From: Ramlibacter sp.
Lineage (GTDB): Bacteria > Pseudomonadota > Gammaproteobacteria > Burkholderiales > Burkholderiaceae_C
DNA length: 64,000 nucleotides
Direction: 5' to 3'
Assembly: GCA_013815685.1 (NCBI GenBank)
Contig: JACDFR010000016.1
Coordinates: forward strand, 1 to 64,000
Under the pieces are notes generated by a model. The model ran no database searches. It was not told the DNA's origin and worked only from the letters and a program-made list of their open reading frames with translations. Both the position numbers and the translations under genes were made by a program. Of this stretch, positions 1 through 9,153 are shown in pieces; positions within the stretch are counted from its first letter, which is position 1, and each line of letters opens with the position of its first letter.

Positions 1-249
1 GCGCCATTGCTCAGCTGGCACATGTAATATCCGAATGGCCGTTATAAAAGTAATGGACCGGAGTTTTGCATCTTCTATACCGCTGCGAGAAGCCTACAAA
101 TCTTTGTACGATTCTGTACTATCGACCTAATCTCGGCTTCTTAACTTGGGATTATTCAAATAACCCCAGATACATATAGAACAACGCTTTTTCCTTACGC
201 ACAGTTAATTGTGTGCTGTTTGCTGATTTGAACTACAAGGGATTTAATC
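1..249 (+). other. Upstream region of the halogenase, no gene
   Basis: This stretch is visibly richer in A and T than the core genome to the right and holds no convincing reading frame. It should contain the promoter of the halogenase gene, but no clear -35/-10 pair was assigned. An AAGGGA ribosome binding site lies just before the ATG at 250. Confidence 0.5.
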
Positions 250-1932
250 ATGGCACATAAATGGGACGTAATCGTGGTAGGTGGCGGGCCTGCTGGGAGC
301 ACTGCGGCGACGTATCTCGCCCGTCTGGGATATAAAGTTCTTCTCTTGGAGCGAGACGATTTTCCCCGGCATCGAATCGGTGAATCACTACTCCCAAGCA
401 TGATGCCGGTACTGGAGGACTTCGGTCTTGTCGATGCCTGTCGTCAGGCGGGCTTCGTGGAAAAGACCGGGGCCACCTTCATTTGGGGGAAGAATCGTGA
501 ACCTTGGGACATTCAGTTCGCAGACACCCCGTTTCTGCCGTCCGGATTCGCCTTTCATGTAGATCGGGCTGTCTTTGACAAGATCCTGTTGGACAATGCA
601 CGCGCCTGTGGCACCGAAGTGCAGATGCGAGCCCGTGTGACCACGCCGCTCAACGAGGACGGCAGGATCGTCGGCGTGATCTATGAGAATGCGGACGGGG
701 AGACGGTTACGGCTCGAGCCTCATTCGTAATTGACGCCAGCGGGGCCGCCTCGGTCATCGGTCGGACCGCGACGGAGCGCCGCTACGACGACCGAATGCG
801 CCAAGTGGCCCTCTACTCCTATTACCGGAATATTCGTGGTGCAGAGGGTTTCCGGCGGGGCCACATAACCGTGGAGAGTTCGCCCAAAGGCTGGTTTTGG
901 TTCATCCCGATGGACAGTGAACAGCTGGGTGAGGTCAGCCTAGGCCTCGTCACTGGACAAGAGTTCACCGACGAGATCCGCGTCAAGGGCGCGGAGGCTT
1001 TCTATGAGGAGGCGCTCGCCCTCGCACCCTATGTGCGGGAGATGATTGGGCCTCAGGCGCGGCGTGTCAAGCCGATCCATATAGTACGTGATTGGGCCTA
1101 TACATGCGATAAAGCCGCAGGACCTGGTTACTACCTTGCCGGAGACGCGGCGGCATTCCTGGATCCCCTGCTGTCCACCGGAGTGTCGCTGGCAATGCTG
1201 GCCGGATATTCGGCCTCAGTCTGCATCCACACGGCCCTGTCCGAACCAACCATGGAACATGAGGCAACCGAATTCTATGCCAACAACTACCGCCAGATGT
1301 ACGAAGTCACCCGGGATTTCCTGCACTACTTCTATGCGGGAAATGCGAGTGCACACCCCAACGAACTTTTCTGGAACGCACGGCGGATGCTCAAGTTTGA
1401 TGAGAACATTGGGGCCAAACAGGCTTTTTCTTTTTTCATCAACACCATCCCTGGAAATCCACACCCGGCGCTCCAGAAACAGATTCCACTTTTCCAACAG
1501 TTTATGAAGAAACTCGACCATACGGTGAATGAGATCAACTCGCCGACCGGGGATCTCGTGACCCAGCAGCTGCGCCTTACCGACCGGCTAATGGACGACG
1601 ATGTGCCCGTAGTCAACGGCCGGCTAGAATCCAGCTGGCAGTTTAACCGGGCGAAGCATCTACTCGAACAAGTTCGAGGAGTGACCTTCGACCTTGATCG
1701 GCCGATTTTCTCGTCCACCAGTTCCTGGCTACTTGGACGCAATATTGCTGCATTGAAGAACGAGGCTTGGGACCTCCTGAAATTGGTCGATGGTCGAAGG
1801 TCTTGGTCGTCCATCGTCGGCCAATATACCGCGGCGCATGAGGGGGGGGCATGCCAGGACGGCGAGGCCGTCTCGAAGATCATTGCGCCCCTGCTGGCAG
1901 AGAAATTCGTTCTCGTTCGCGACCAGCCCTAA
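250..1932 (+). CDS. FAD-dependent halogenase family protein
   Basis: The 560-residue product belongs to the flavin-dependent halogenase branch of the FAD monooxygenases. These use FADH2 and O2 to make hypohalous acid and chlorinate or brominate a small molecule. Visible marks are the N-terminal dinucleotide motif GGGPAGS (11-17), the family motif GWFWFIP (214-220), a second FAD motif around GDAAAFLDP (298-306), and Lys72, in the position of the catalytic lysine of CmlS-type enzymes. A C-terminal extension of about 150 residues follows the catalytic core. The start has a good AAGGGA site. A flavin reductase that could supply FADH2 lies 2.1 kb downstream. Base composition is less GC-rich than in the core genes, which fits transfer. 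The substrate cannot be told. Other members of the superfamily, such as geranylgeranyl-reductase-like proteins, are less likely because of the WxWxIP-type motif. Confidence 0.82.
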   Translation: MAHKWDVIVVGGGPAGSTAATYLARLGYKVLLLERDDFPRHRIGESLLPSMMPVLEDFGLVDACRQAGFVEKTGATFIWGKNREPWDIQFADTPFLPSGFAFHVDRAVFDKILLDNARACGTEVQMRARVTTPLNEDGRIVGVIYENADGETVTARASFVIDASGAASVIGRTATERRYDDRMRQVALYSYYRNIRGAEGFRRGHITVESSPKGWFWFIPMDSEQLGEVSLGLVTGQEFTDEIRVKGAEAFYEEALALAPYVREMIGPQARRVKPIHIVRDWAYTCDKAAGPGYYLAGDAAAFLDPLLSTGVSLAMLAGYSASVCIHTALSEPTMEHEATEFYANNYRQMYEVTRDFLHYFYAGNASAHPNELFWNARRMLKFDENIGAKQAFSFFINTIPGNPHPALQKQIPLFQQFMKKLDHTVNEINSPTGDLVTQQLRLTDRLMDDDVPVVNGRLESSWQFNRAKHLLEQVRGVTFDLDRPIFSSTSSWLLGRNIAALKNEAWDLLKLVDGRRSWSSIVGQYTAAHEGGACQDGEAVSKIIAPLLAEKFVLVRDQP

Positions 1933-2023
1933 TTTTTGGTGACCCATGGAGGGGCCGTGCCACAACCTTCTTGTGAAGCGTGGACAAGAACCATCAAATG
2001 GTACTGGATACGGAACTTTCACG

Positions 2024-3388
2024 ATGACCAACAAGAAGATCAATTTCGGTGTTTTGCTTCAAGGCCCCGGCGCAAACAGAAACGCATGGAGGCATCCGAG
2101 CGTGCCGTCTGACGCGAGTGTTAATTTCAACTTCTATGTCGATTGCGCGCGCAAGGCGGAGGCGGCCGGCATCGCCTTTGCGTTCATCGCCGACGGGCTG
2201 TACATTAACGAGGAATCGGCGCCGCATTTCCTGAATCGCTTCGAGCCTATTTCTCTGCTGTCGGCACTCGCGGCTGTCACGTCGACGATCGGGCTCGTTG
2301 GCACAATCTCGTCGTCGTACAGTGATCCTTACACTGTAGCGAGGCAGTTTGCGTCGCTCGACCTGATCAGCGGCGGCCGTGCGGGTTGGAACGTCGTGAC
2401 GTCGCCGCTCGAAGGATCGGGCAAGAACTATGGCCGCGAGCATCCCGATCATGCGCTGCGCTACAAGATTGCGGAGGAGCATCTCGATGTGGTGAAGGGG
2501 CTGTGGGACAGCTGGGACGACGACGCGTTGATACGGGACCGCGCGACTGGTCGCTTCTTCGATCCGACGAAACTGCACCGCCTCAATCATCGGGGCCGCT
2601 TCTTCTCGGTTGAAGGACCCTTGAACATTCGCCGTTCGCCGCAGGGCCAGCCGGTAATCTTCCAGGCCGGTTCGTCGGACGACGGCATCAGTTTCGCCGG
2701 GCGGCACGCCGATGCGGTATTCACGGACGGTGGCACGTTCGAGGACGGCCGCGCGTTTTACCGGCGCGTGAAGGAGAGTGCTTCTGCGGAGGGGCGAAAT
2801 CCGGACGACGTGAAAATTTTCCCAGGCATCGGTCCGATCGTCGGAGCTACTGAACAGGAAGCAAAGGATAAATACCATCAGGTGCGAGACCTGCTGTCGC
2901 CGCAGGAGGCGCTGAGCGCCCTCGGGCACTTCTTCCAGCAATACAATTTTAGCGCGCTTCCGCTCGACGGTCCGTTTCCCGACCTCGGCGATCTCGGCAA
3001 CGATGGGTTCCGCGCGACAACGGACAATATCAAGCGGATCGCGCTTGAACGCCGCCTGACGTTGCGCGAGGTCGCATACGAGGTCGCGATGCGGCGCTCG
3101 AGCATCGGCACGTCGGAAGCCTTCACCTTCATCGGCACCGCCAACAAGGTCGCCGACGAGATGATTCGATGGGTCGACGAGGGCGCGGCGGACGGCTTCA
3201 TGCTGGTGCTGCCTGTGGTCGGCTTCGGGCTCGGCGACTTCATCCATCACGTGCTACCGGTTCTGGCCGCGCGTGGCTACCACGATCCCGTGCCGGACGG
3301 TACGACGCTTAGGGACAGGCTGGACTTGCCGTATTGCGAAAGCCGTTACGGAGCCGTGAACGGGCGGTCCAAATCCGGCACGAATTGA
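2024..3388 (+). CDS. LLM-class FMN-dependent monooxygenase, NtaA/SnaA/DszA type
   Basis: The product is about 454 residues and looks like the oxygenase half of a two-component flavin monooxygenase (nitrilotriacetate, pristinamycin or dibenzothiophene-sulfone monooxygenase type). These use FMNH2 delivered by a separate reductase. The N-terminal strand (KKINFGVLLQGPG), the segment SGGRAGWNVVTSPLEGSGKN with its GWN(I/V)VT signature, and the run PVIFQAGSSDDGISFAG are typical of the family. The ATG at 2024 gives the usual family length and N-terminus. A longer frame from 1946 adds 26 residues with no family character but has a GGTGA site upstream, so the start is uncertain. The flavin reductase at 4043 is the likely partner. 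The substrate is unknown. Confidence 0.85.
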   Translation: MTNKKINFGVLLQGPGANRNAWRHPSVPSDASVNFNFYVDCARKAEAAGIAFAFIADGLYINEESAPHFLNRFEPISLLSALAAVTSTIGLVGTISSSYSDPYTVARQFASLDLISGGRAGWNVVTSPLEGSGKNYGREHPDHALRYKIAEEHLDVVKGLWDSWDDDALIRDRATGRFFDPTKLHRLNHRGRFFSVEGPLNIRRSPQGQPVIFQAGSSDDGISFAGRHADAVFTDGGTFEDGRAFYRRVKESASAEGRNPDDVKIFPGIGPIVGATEQEAKDKYHQVRDLLSPQEALSALGHFFQQYNFSALPLDGPFPDLGDLGNDGFRATTDNIKRIALERRLTLREVAYEVAMRRSSIGTSEAFTFIGTANKVADEMIRWVDEGAADGFMLVLPVVGFGLGDFIHHVLPVLAARGYHDPVPDGTTLRDRLDLPYCESRYGAVNGRSKSGTN

Positions 3389-3397
3389 GGAGGCCGT

Positions 3398-3995
3398 GTG
3401 CACGTCCAGGAAGCCTTGAAGATGTCAATGTACGTATCGCTGGTGCTGATCGTGCCGGGGCCGACCAACGCTGCTGCTGTCGTCCGGGTTGAAGGTCGGC
3501 CTGCGTGGCACCTGGCCGCTCGTGATCGCCGACGCGCTTGGCTACGCGGTCGCGATTTCCGTGTGGGGATTCTTCCTGTGCGCGTTCGCTGCTGGCCGGC
3601 CCTGGCTCTATGACGTGGTCAAGCTCGCCAGCTCCGTCTACATCTTTTGCCTCGCGCTCAAGATGTGGACGCACAGCCGCGTGCTGCAGGACGTGTCGAT
3701 CGCGCCGGCGAGCTTTCGCGACGTGTTCGTTGCGACGCTGATGAACCCGAAGGCGCTGTTGTTCTCGAGCGCGGTGTTTCCGCTGGAGGCGTTCAGGTCG
3801 GCGCACTACTTCGCATGGGCGCTCCTCGTGTTCCTGGTCGTGCTCGCGCCGATCGGCGTGGGCTGGTCGTGCCTCGGGGTGCTCCTGACGTCGCAGCGCG
3901 CGTGGGCCGCCCGCACGTCAACCCTGCTGCGCGGCGCGTCGCTTGTGCTGCTGATGTTCTCCGGCACGCTCATGTACTCGATCGTGAAGCGCTGA
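3398..3995 (+). pseudogene. LysE/RhtB-family exporter, frameshifted
   Basis: The gene starts at a GTG at 3398 after a GAGGAGG site and reads into the family motif PGPTN, then goes out of frame. The remaining ~168 residues continue in another frame from about 3470 (LLLSSGLKVGLRGTWPLVIA) to the TGA at 3995, with the hydrophobic segments expected of a LysE-type amino-acid or metabolite exporter. Joining the frames needs two bases restored after the AAC codon at about 3468. Total length (~200 residues) then fits the family. It follows the monooxygenase by 9 bp and precedes the flavin reductase, so it was probably an exporter of the cassette. A sequencing error is possible, but several neighbours are also broken. 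Confidence 0.8.
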
Positions 3996-4042
3996 CCGAC
4001 GCTCGCGCGGCGCCCCGCCCCATTTCCCGCCAAGGAGACATC

Positions 4043-4603
4043 ATGGAAGTCCAATGGACGAACGGCGCATTGACGCCGGATCTCGACCAAGCCCGCGCGG
4101 CCGACACGCGCGACGCGGCCGCGCTCGCACGGGATTTCAAGCAGGCGATGCGCCGCCTGACCGCCGCGGTGTCGATCGTCGCAACACGCGAGCACGCATC
4201 GCGCTACGCCATGACGGCGACCGCGCTGAGTGCGGTTTGTGCGGAGCCGCCGGCGATTCTCGTTTGCATCAATCGCGGCGCGACGCTGTACGCGTCGCTG
4301 CTGCGCACGCGGCGCTTCTCGGTGAACCTGCTGCACGAACGCCAGTCCGACCTGATCGAGCCGTTCAGCGGCAAGCTCGCGCACGACGCGCGCTTCGCGT
4401 TCGGTGCGTGGCGCGACGCGGACGATTTGCCGGTGCTCGACGGCGCGCAGGCCACGCTACTGTGCCGCGTCGACGGCGGGATTCGCTACGGCAGTCACGA
4501 CGTCGTGATCGGACGCGTCGACGCCGTGACGGTAATCGAGTCCATCGCGCCGCTGCTCTGGCAGGACGGCGGGCCGGCCGTCGCGCGGGCCCTGTCGGCA
4601 TGA
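4043..4603 (+). CDS. Flavin reductase (flavin_reduct/DIM6 family)
   Basis: The 186-residue product resembles the NAD(P)H:flavin oxidoreductase component of two-component monooxygenases such as HpaC and NtaB. The flavin-binding core shows as AMTATALSAVCAEPPAILVC, followed by INRGATLYASLLRTRRFSVN and the C-terminal YGSHDVVIGRVDAV, where the family has its conserved GDH-like turn. The ATG at 4043 has a strong AAGGAGA site 7 bases upstream, while longer in-frame extensions are not family-like. It would supply reduced flavin to the monooxygenase at 2024 and possibly to the halogenase at 250. It is the last gene of the cassette. Confidence 0.85.
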   Translation: MEVQWTNGALTPDLDQARAADTRDAAALARDFKQAMRRLTAAVSIVATREHASRYAMTATALSAVCAEPPAILVCINRGATLYASLLRTRRFSVNLLHERQSDLIEPFSGKLAHDARFAFGAWRDADDLPVLDGAQATLLCRVDGGIRYGSHDVVIGRVDAVTVIESIAPLLWQDGGPAVARALSA

Positions 4604-4905
4604 CTGCGCGGGCCGCTTTCGCCGCGGCGCACGCCCGCGCCGTGTGCGCCAAGCGCTGCACAAACCGGTTCGCTTCATATAGATTTGCATGCGATTCAGA
4701 TCTGAGGAGCGCACATGCCGTCGCACGAATCCGATCGCTTGGTCGCATCCCGCCTGCCGCGAACGCTGGGCTGCTCGACGTCCTGGTCGGCGCACTCATC
4801 ACGAGTGCGCATTTCGGGGAACGTGAACTACCTGTTTCGGTGAAGTCGAACAGGTCAGGGGGGAGGTGCTGCGTAGTGCTTAGATTGCACTGCGAGTGTT
4901 CGAGA
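4604..4905. other. Gene-free region with a probable IS end
   Basis: No credible gene was found. From about 4801 the sequence (GAGTGCGCATTTCGGGG, then CCTGTTTCGGTGAAGTCGAA) looks like the multi-repeat terminal region of an IS21-family element. This agrees with the istB remnant that follows on the minus strand. Confidence 0.4.
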
Positions 4906-5013
4906 TCAGGCTATTTTTTCGTTCGCGTCTTTGGGCTTGCGCATCGATTCACCCTTCAGCGGCAGCTTGTGAGCCTGATGGACGAGCCGATCGAGAATCG
5001 CGTCGGCGACTGA
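4906..5013 (-). pseudogene. istB C-terminal remnant of an IS21-family element
   Basis: Reading the minus strand gives about 35 residues containing [20 protein letters not shown] and then ESMRKP, ending in a stop at 4906. This is the hallmark C-terminus of IstB, the helper ATPase of IS21 transposition. The rest of the gene is absent: to the right the sequence runs into the MFS transporter upstream region. It is a different, older element than the IS at 9335 because the terminal sequences differ. Confidence 0.75.
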
Positions 5014-5136
5014 CTGCCGCCGCACGACGCCCGGCGTGCATTCGAATTGTCCTGTCGTTTCGTTCCCGTCAGCGGGAGCGAGGCTCCCCTTTTGCCCGAG
5101 CGGCGCGTGTCAACCCTTTCTTTCCCGAACTTGAAC

Positions 5137-6433
5137 ATGTTTGCTGAACTGCTTGCGCGCCGCCTGGAACGGCAGGGCATCCACTACACCTGGATCGTTG
5201 CAGCGCTGGGCTTCCTTGTCATGCTGACCACCGCCGCGGCGCTCGGCCTGCCGGGCGCGTTGCTCGAACCATTGTCGAAGGAGCACGGCTGGAACACCGA
5301 CAGGATTTCCACCGTGCTGGCCATTCGCTTTGCGCTGTTCGGCCTGATGGCCCCCTTCGCCGCCATGTTGATCGACCGCTACGGCGTGCGCCGCATCGTT
5401 TTTACCGCACTGGCGTTGATCGCTGGCGGCATGGGGTTTGGTATGGTGGCCAGCTCGCTGTGGCAGCTGTTCATAGCGTGGGGCCTGATGCTGGGCGCCG
5501 GTTCGGGCATGACGGCCCTCGTGCTTGGCGCCGTCATTGCGAACCGCTGGTTCAGTCAGCGGCGAGGCCTCGTAATCGGTATCCTGACCGGCAGTGCAGC
5601 GACCGGCCAACTCGCCTTCCTGCCGTTGGCGGCCTGGCTGATCGAGCATGTCAGCTGGCGTACCGCCGTATTACCGGTCTTGCTGGCGTGCGCCCTGCTT
5701 GCACTGCTGGTAGCCGCGCTGATGCGCAATCGTCCGTCGGATATCGGCCTCTTGCCATTTGGCGAAGTACAGGGCACCACCGCCACGGCAGCACCCGCCT
5801 CGCCGATGCGATGGTACGGTCCGTTCCTGGTATTGCGTGACGCGATCCGGGACCGCACCTTCTGGGTACTGGCCGGAACCTTTTTCATCTGCGGCCTGAG
5901 CACCAATGGCCTGATCCAGACGCATTTCATCACGCTGTGCGGCGACTTTGGCATGGGGCCGGTGCCCGCAGCGTCGGCGCTCGCCATGATGGGTGCCTTC
6001 GACTTCGTCGGTACGATCCTGTCCGGATGGCTGTCGGACCGCTACGACAACCGCAAGCTGCTGTTCTGGTATTACGCGCTGCGCGGGCTGTCGCTGTTCT
6101 GGCTGCCCCACTCCACCTTCACGCTGCTGGGCCTGTCCGTGTTTGCGATGTTCTATGGCCTGGACTGGATCGCGACGGTGCCGCCCACAGTCAAACTTGC
6201 TGGCAGCGTGTTTGGCAAGGAGCGTGCGGCGATGGTATTTGGCTGGGTGTTTGCCGCCCACCAGGTGGGCGCGGCCGTTGCAGCCTATGGGGCGGGCATG
6301 ACCCGGACGCTGCTATTGACGTACACGCCGGCGCTGTATGCCCGCGGGGGCAATGTGCCTGGTCGCGGCGGTGATGGCGATGCTGGCCCGTGGTCCGGGG
6401 CCTGCTGTGGTGCCTGCACCTGCGCGAGCCTGA
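5137..6433 (+). pseudogene. MFS transporter, frameshifted near the C-terminus
   Basis: This is a twelve-helix major facilitator resembling monocarboxylate/oxalate-formate-antiporter-like carriers. The first ~400 residues are intact, with the helix 2-3 loop DRYGVRR and a later SDRYDNRK loop. At 6341-6343 the run CCC carries one base too many. With it removed, the frame continues AGAMCLVAAVMAMLARGPGP and stops at the TGA at 6431-6433, giving ~431 residues as expected. As the sequence stands, translation runs on in the wrong frame to 6540 with a Gly/Pro/Cys-rich tail, so the last helix is lost. The start at 5137 is chosen over an upstream ATG because the extra 30 residues are not family-like. 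Confidence 0.8.
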
Positions 6434-6788
6434 TGGCCGCCCCGCCCGCCGCCCAAGGCGTCGGGCGTTGGCACCAGCGGCCCGCTATCCCAAGGCCAGC
6501 ACATGACGTTGTTGCCATAGGCGATCGCGTCGGATCCTGAAGCCAGGCATGCCAGTGATCTTGCGGAAGCTGGCTAGTGTCATGAGTTAGAAATCATTGA
6601 ACTAATCTATACGGGGCCGATCGATCGAGTACCGTGTGCACACGACGAGGCGGCGATATGTGGAAGACCCATCGTAGCATACCGAGGCATCGAGCAACAC
6701 ACCGCCAGACACCGGGTTGGCAGGCGGCGCGTTCGACGAGCTGCCTTCAGAACCGTCGAAAACCCCGGCACCCGAGAGGCCCACGCGC
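6434..6788. other. Gene-free region before the FAD oxidoreductase
   Basis: The first ~100 bases are the out-of-frame tail of the MFS pseudogene. After that there is an A/T-richer patch (about 6575-6615) and then GC-rich sequence leading to the next gene. No promoter, terminator or gene remnant could be named. Confidence 0.4.
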
Positions 6789-8267
6789 ATGAACACCACC
6801 GAGCACATCGAAGCCGATTACGTCATCGTCGGGGCTGGCGCCACCGGCATGGCCTTTGCAGACGAGCTGTTGACCTGCAGCGACGCGACGATGGCCATCG
6901 TCGACCGCCGCCACGCCCCAGGCGGCCACTGGAACGATGCCTATCCGTTCGTGCGGCTGCACGGACCGTCGCAGCACTACGGCGTGAACTCGCGCCCGCT
7001 CGGCGCCGGCGGCATTGAGGCGCAAGGGCTCAACCGCGGCTTGCCTGAGCGGGCGAGCGCCGCCGCGGTGCGCGACCACTTCGACCAGGTGTTGCGCGAA
7101 CGGCTGTTGCCGAGCGGCCGCGTGCGCTACCTGCCGATGCACGACTGGCGGCCAGACCCGAGCGAGCCGATGCAGGGTGCTGCGATCTCGCGTGTCGGTG
7201 GTCGGCGGCTAAGCTTGCGCGCGCGCCGGCGCATCGTGGACGCGACGCGTGCCGACACACAGCTGCCCGGCACGCACGCACCGCCGTTCCACGTGGCCCA
7301 GAGCGCTCGCTGGGTGACGCCCGGCGAGCTGACCACGCTGCGCGAGCCGGCTTCCGGCTACACCGTCGTCGGCGCCGGCAAGACGGCGATGGACACCGTG
7401 CTGTGGCTGCTGGAGCAAGGCGTGGCATCTGAGGCGATCCGCTGGGTGCGCCCGCGAGAGGCCTGGCTGCTCAACCGCGCCGACCTGCAACCGCGCTGGG
7501 AGTCCTTTCCGCGCGCGCTGGCGGCCCAGGTGCTGCAGATCGAGGCGGCGGCCGAGGCAACGAGCGTGGACCAGCTCTTCCTGGTTCTGGAAGCTGGCGG
7601 GCTGATGATGCGGATCGATCGCCAGGTGCAGCCGACGATGTTCCGTTGCGCCCTCGTCAGCGAGCACGAACTGCACGAACTGCGGCGCATCCGCCAGGTG
7701 ATCCGGGCCGGCCACGTGCGTGCACTCGAACCCGAGCGCGTCGTGCTCGATCGCGGCGTGCTGCCGCTGCCGGCAGGCCACCTGGTCGTGCACTGCGCGG
7801 CCAACGGCATTCCTGCACGCCCGCCCGAGCCGGCGTTCCAGGGACCGCGTCTGGTGCTGCACTTCGTACGGCGCTGCGCGCCCAGCTTCAGTGCTGCGCT
7901 GCTGGCCCGGCTGGAGGCGGCCCCGCTGGAAGACGAGCACAGGAACGCCATGAGCCACCCGGTGCCGGCGCCCGAAGTGCCGGCCGACTGGCTGCGCATG
8001 CAGCTGCAGGAAGCCGGCAACGAGCGGGGCTGGCGCGAGCTGCCCGACCTTGCGGCCTGGCTCGGCAGCGCGCGGTTGGCCGGGTTCTCGACCTTGATGG
8101 CGCGCGCGGCGCGCGAGCGCACGCCGGAGATCGACACGCTTCTTTCGCGCATGCGCCAGGCGCTCGAGCCCGGGCTGGTGAACATGGCCCGGATGCTGAA
8201 AGTCGGCGCCGAGGAGGAATCCAGACGCGCCGCGCGCACTGCAGCACCTATCGTGGAGGCCGCATGA
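6789..8267 (+). CDS. FAD/NAD(P)-binding oxidoreductase, flavin-monooxygenase-like
   Basis: The 492-residue product has an N-terminal FAD dinucleotide motif (VIVGAGATGMAF, residues 12-23), followed by an RHAPGGHWNDAYPFVRLHGP segment. This resembles the early region of flavin-containing monooxygenases. A second nucleotide fold starts at YTVVGAGKTAMDTVLW near residue 195 and would bind NAD(P)H. The C-terminal third is less recognisable and rich in Arg and Glu. The ATG at 6789 is preferred because the frame upstream lacks family features. It stands alone between two degenerate regions. The reaction and substrate are unknown; an oxygenase or an oxidoreductase is equally possible. Confidence 0.65.
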   Translation: MNTTEHIEADYVIVGAGATGMAFADELLTCSDATMAIVDRRHAPGGHWNDAYPFVRLHGPSQHYGVNSRPLGAGGIEAQGLNRGLPERASAAAVRDHFDQVLRERLLPSGRVRYLPMHDWRPDPSEPMQGAAISRVGGRRLSLRARRRIVDATRADTQLPGTHAPPFHVAQSARWVTPGELTTLREPASGYTVVGAGKTAMDTVLWLLEQGVASEAIRWVRPREAWLLNRADLQPRWESFPRALAAQVLQIEAAAEATSVDQLFLVLEAGGLMMRIDRQVQPTMFRCALVSEHELHELRRIRQVIRAGHVRALEPERVVLDRGVLPLPAGHLVVHCAANGIPARPPEPAFQGPRLVLHFVRRCAPSFSAALLARLEAAPLEDEHRNAMSHPVPAPEVPADWLRMQLQEAGNERGWRELPDLAAWLGSARLAGFSTLMARAARERTPEIDTLLSRMRQALEPGLVNMARMLKVGAEEESRRAARTAAPIVEAA

Positions 8268-8497
8268 ATCGTGTCCGCGCGGGCTGCAGTGCCGCGCTGG
8301 CTGAGCGCGGTAGAACTCGGGCTTGGCATTTGCCCAGCGGGTTGACTGTGGAAGCGCCGCTGGGCTCGACGAGGCCTTGGCCATGCTTTCGACCAAGAAG
8401 GGAACGGCAGTCTTCGCAGATATCCGTGACTTCTTCGGGAAGGCACCTTAGGCTTCGAAGTGCGTGGCTCGGCCTGCTGCATCCGTGAGGCGTCCCG
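8268..8497 (+). other. Intergenic region with a possible gene tail (8362-8451)
   Basis: An open stretch ending in TAG at 8451 reads GLDEALAMLSTKKGTAVFAD followed by IRDFFGKAP. It looks like the C-terminus of a lost protein, but its family is not recognised and no upstream body remains in frame. The rest of the region is unremarkable. Confidence 0.25.
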
Positions 8498-9153
8498 CTA
8501 CTTGCCAGCCACCGCCTTCTTGGCGGCGGAGTTGCGCGCCGATTTGTCCTTGGGCTTGTGATACAGGGCGACGCCCATGGTCCGCACCTTGAAGTCAGTC
8601 CCTGAACTTTCCAGCTTGTGGTCCGAGTAGAAGGGCAGTGGATTTCGCTTGCAGTCCACGGAGGCATGGCCCTTGGAAGTCAGATCATCACGCCAGGTGC
8701 CGAGCTTGCCTCGTGCGTCTAGCGTCGCGATCAGGAAGAAGATCAGGCCGCCCTGGTTGTGTGCGAAGTTGCCAGAGGCAGGGACGTACCGCGTGTCAGC
8801 TGAAGGAAGCCCTCGTGGAAGTTGCCGTCCTTCTTGGCTTCTCCGATCCACGAGAACTCACCCATCTTCACCGACAAGTCGACGTGCCCGCCCGTCTTGC
8901 CGTCGGCGACGGCGTCATAGCCGAGGAGGCTGAGGCCGCCGAGCACCTCGGCGCTCAGGCGGTCCTCGCTGTCGGCCTGGCGAACTTCGGGCCCGCCTTG
9001 CATGCGATAGATCAGCTGGTCGATGTCGTCGTACAGCTGGTCCACGAACTCCTCGTACGACCCTTCCTCGCTGATCTTAGTCCGGCGAAACGATGCTTCG
9101 ACGGCACGTTTCGATGAGTAGCGTTCGAACTCCTGCAGCGTGATCGATGTCAT
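8498..9153 (-). pseudogene. PD-(D/E)XK-nuclease-like protein, frameshifted
   Basis: The first ~110 residues start at the ATG at 9153 (MTSITLQEFERYSSK) and include GHVDLSVKMGEFSWIGEAKK. There an Asp and an E-x-K are separated by a strand, as in the core of the PD-(D/E)XK nuclease fold. At about 8800 the frame breaks after GFLQLT. The continuation in another frame (RYVPASGNFAHNQGGLIFFL, then the Lys-rich tail ending AVAGK) stops at 8498. One base restored would give a ~217-residue protein. The start overlaps the stop of the preceding partner gene by 4 bases. The nuclease reading is an inference from the motif only; the family was not recognised. Confidence 0.55.

Noticed and set aside
1946..2023. 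Upstream start for the FMN-dependent monooxygenase
   Set aside because: The extra 26 residues do not look like the family N-terminus and the ATG at 2024 gives the usual length, although the upstream GGTGA leaves some doubt.
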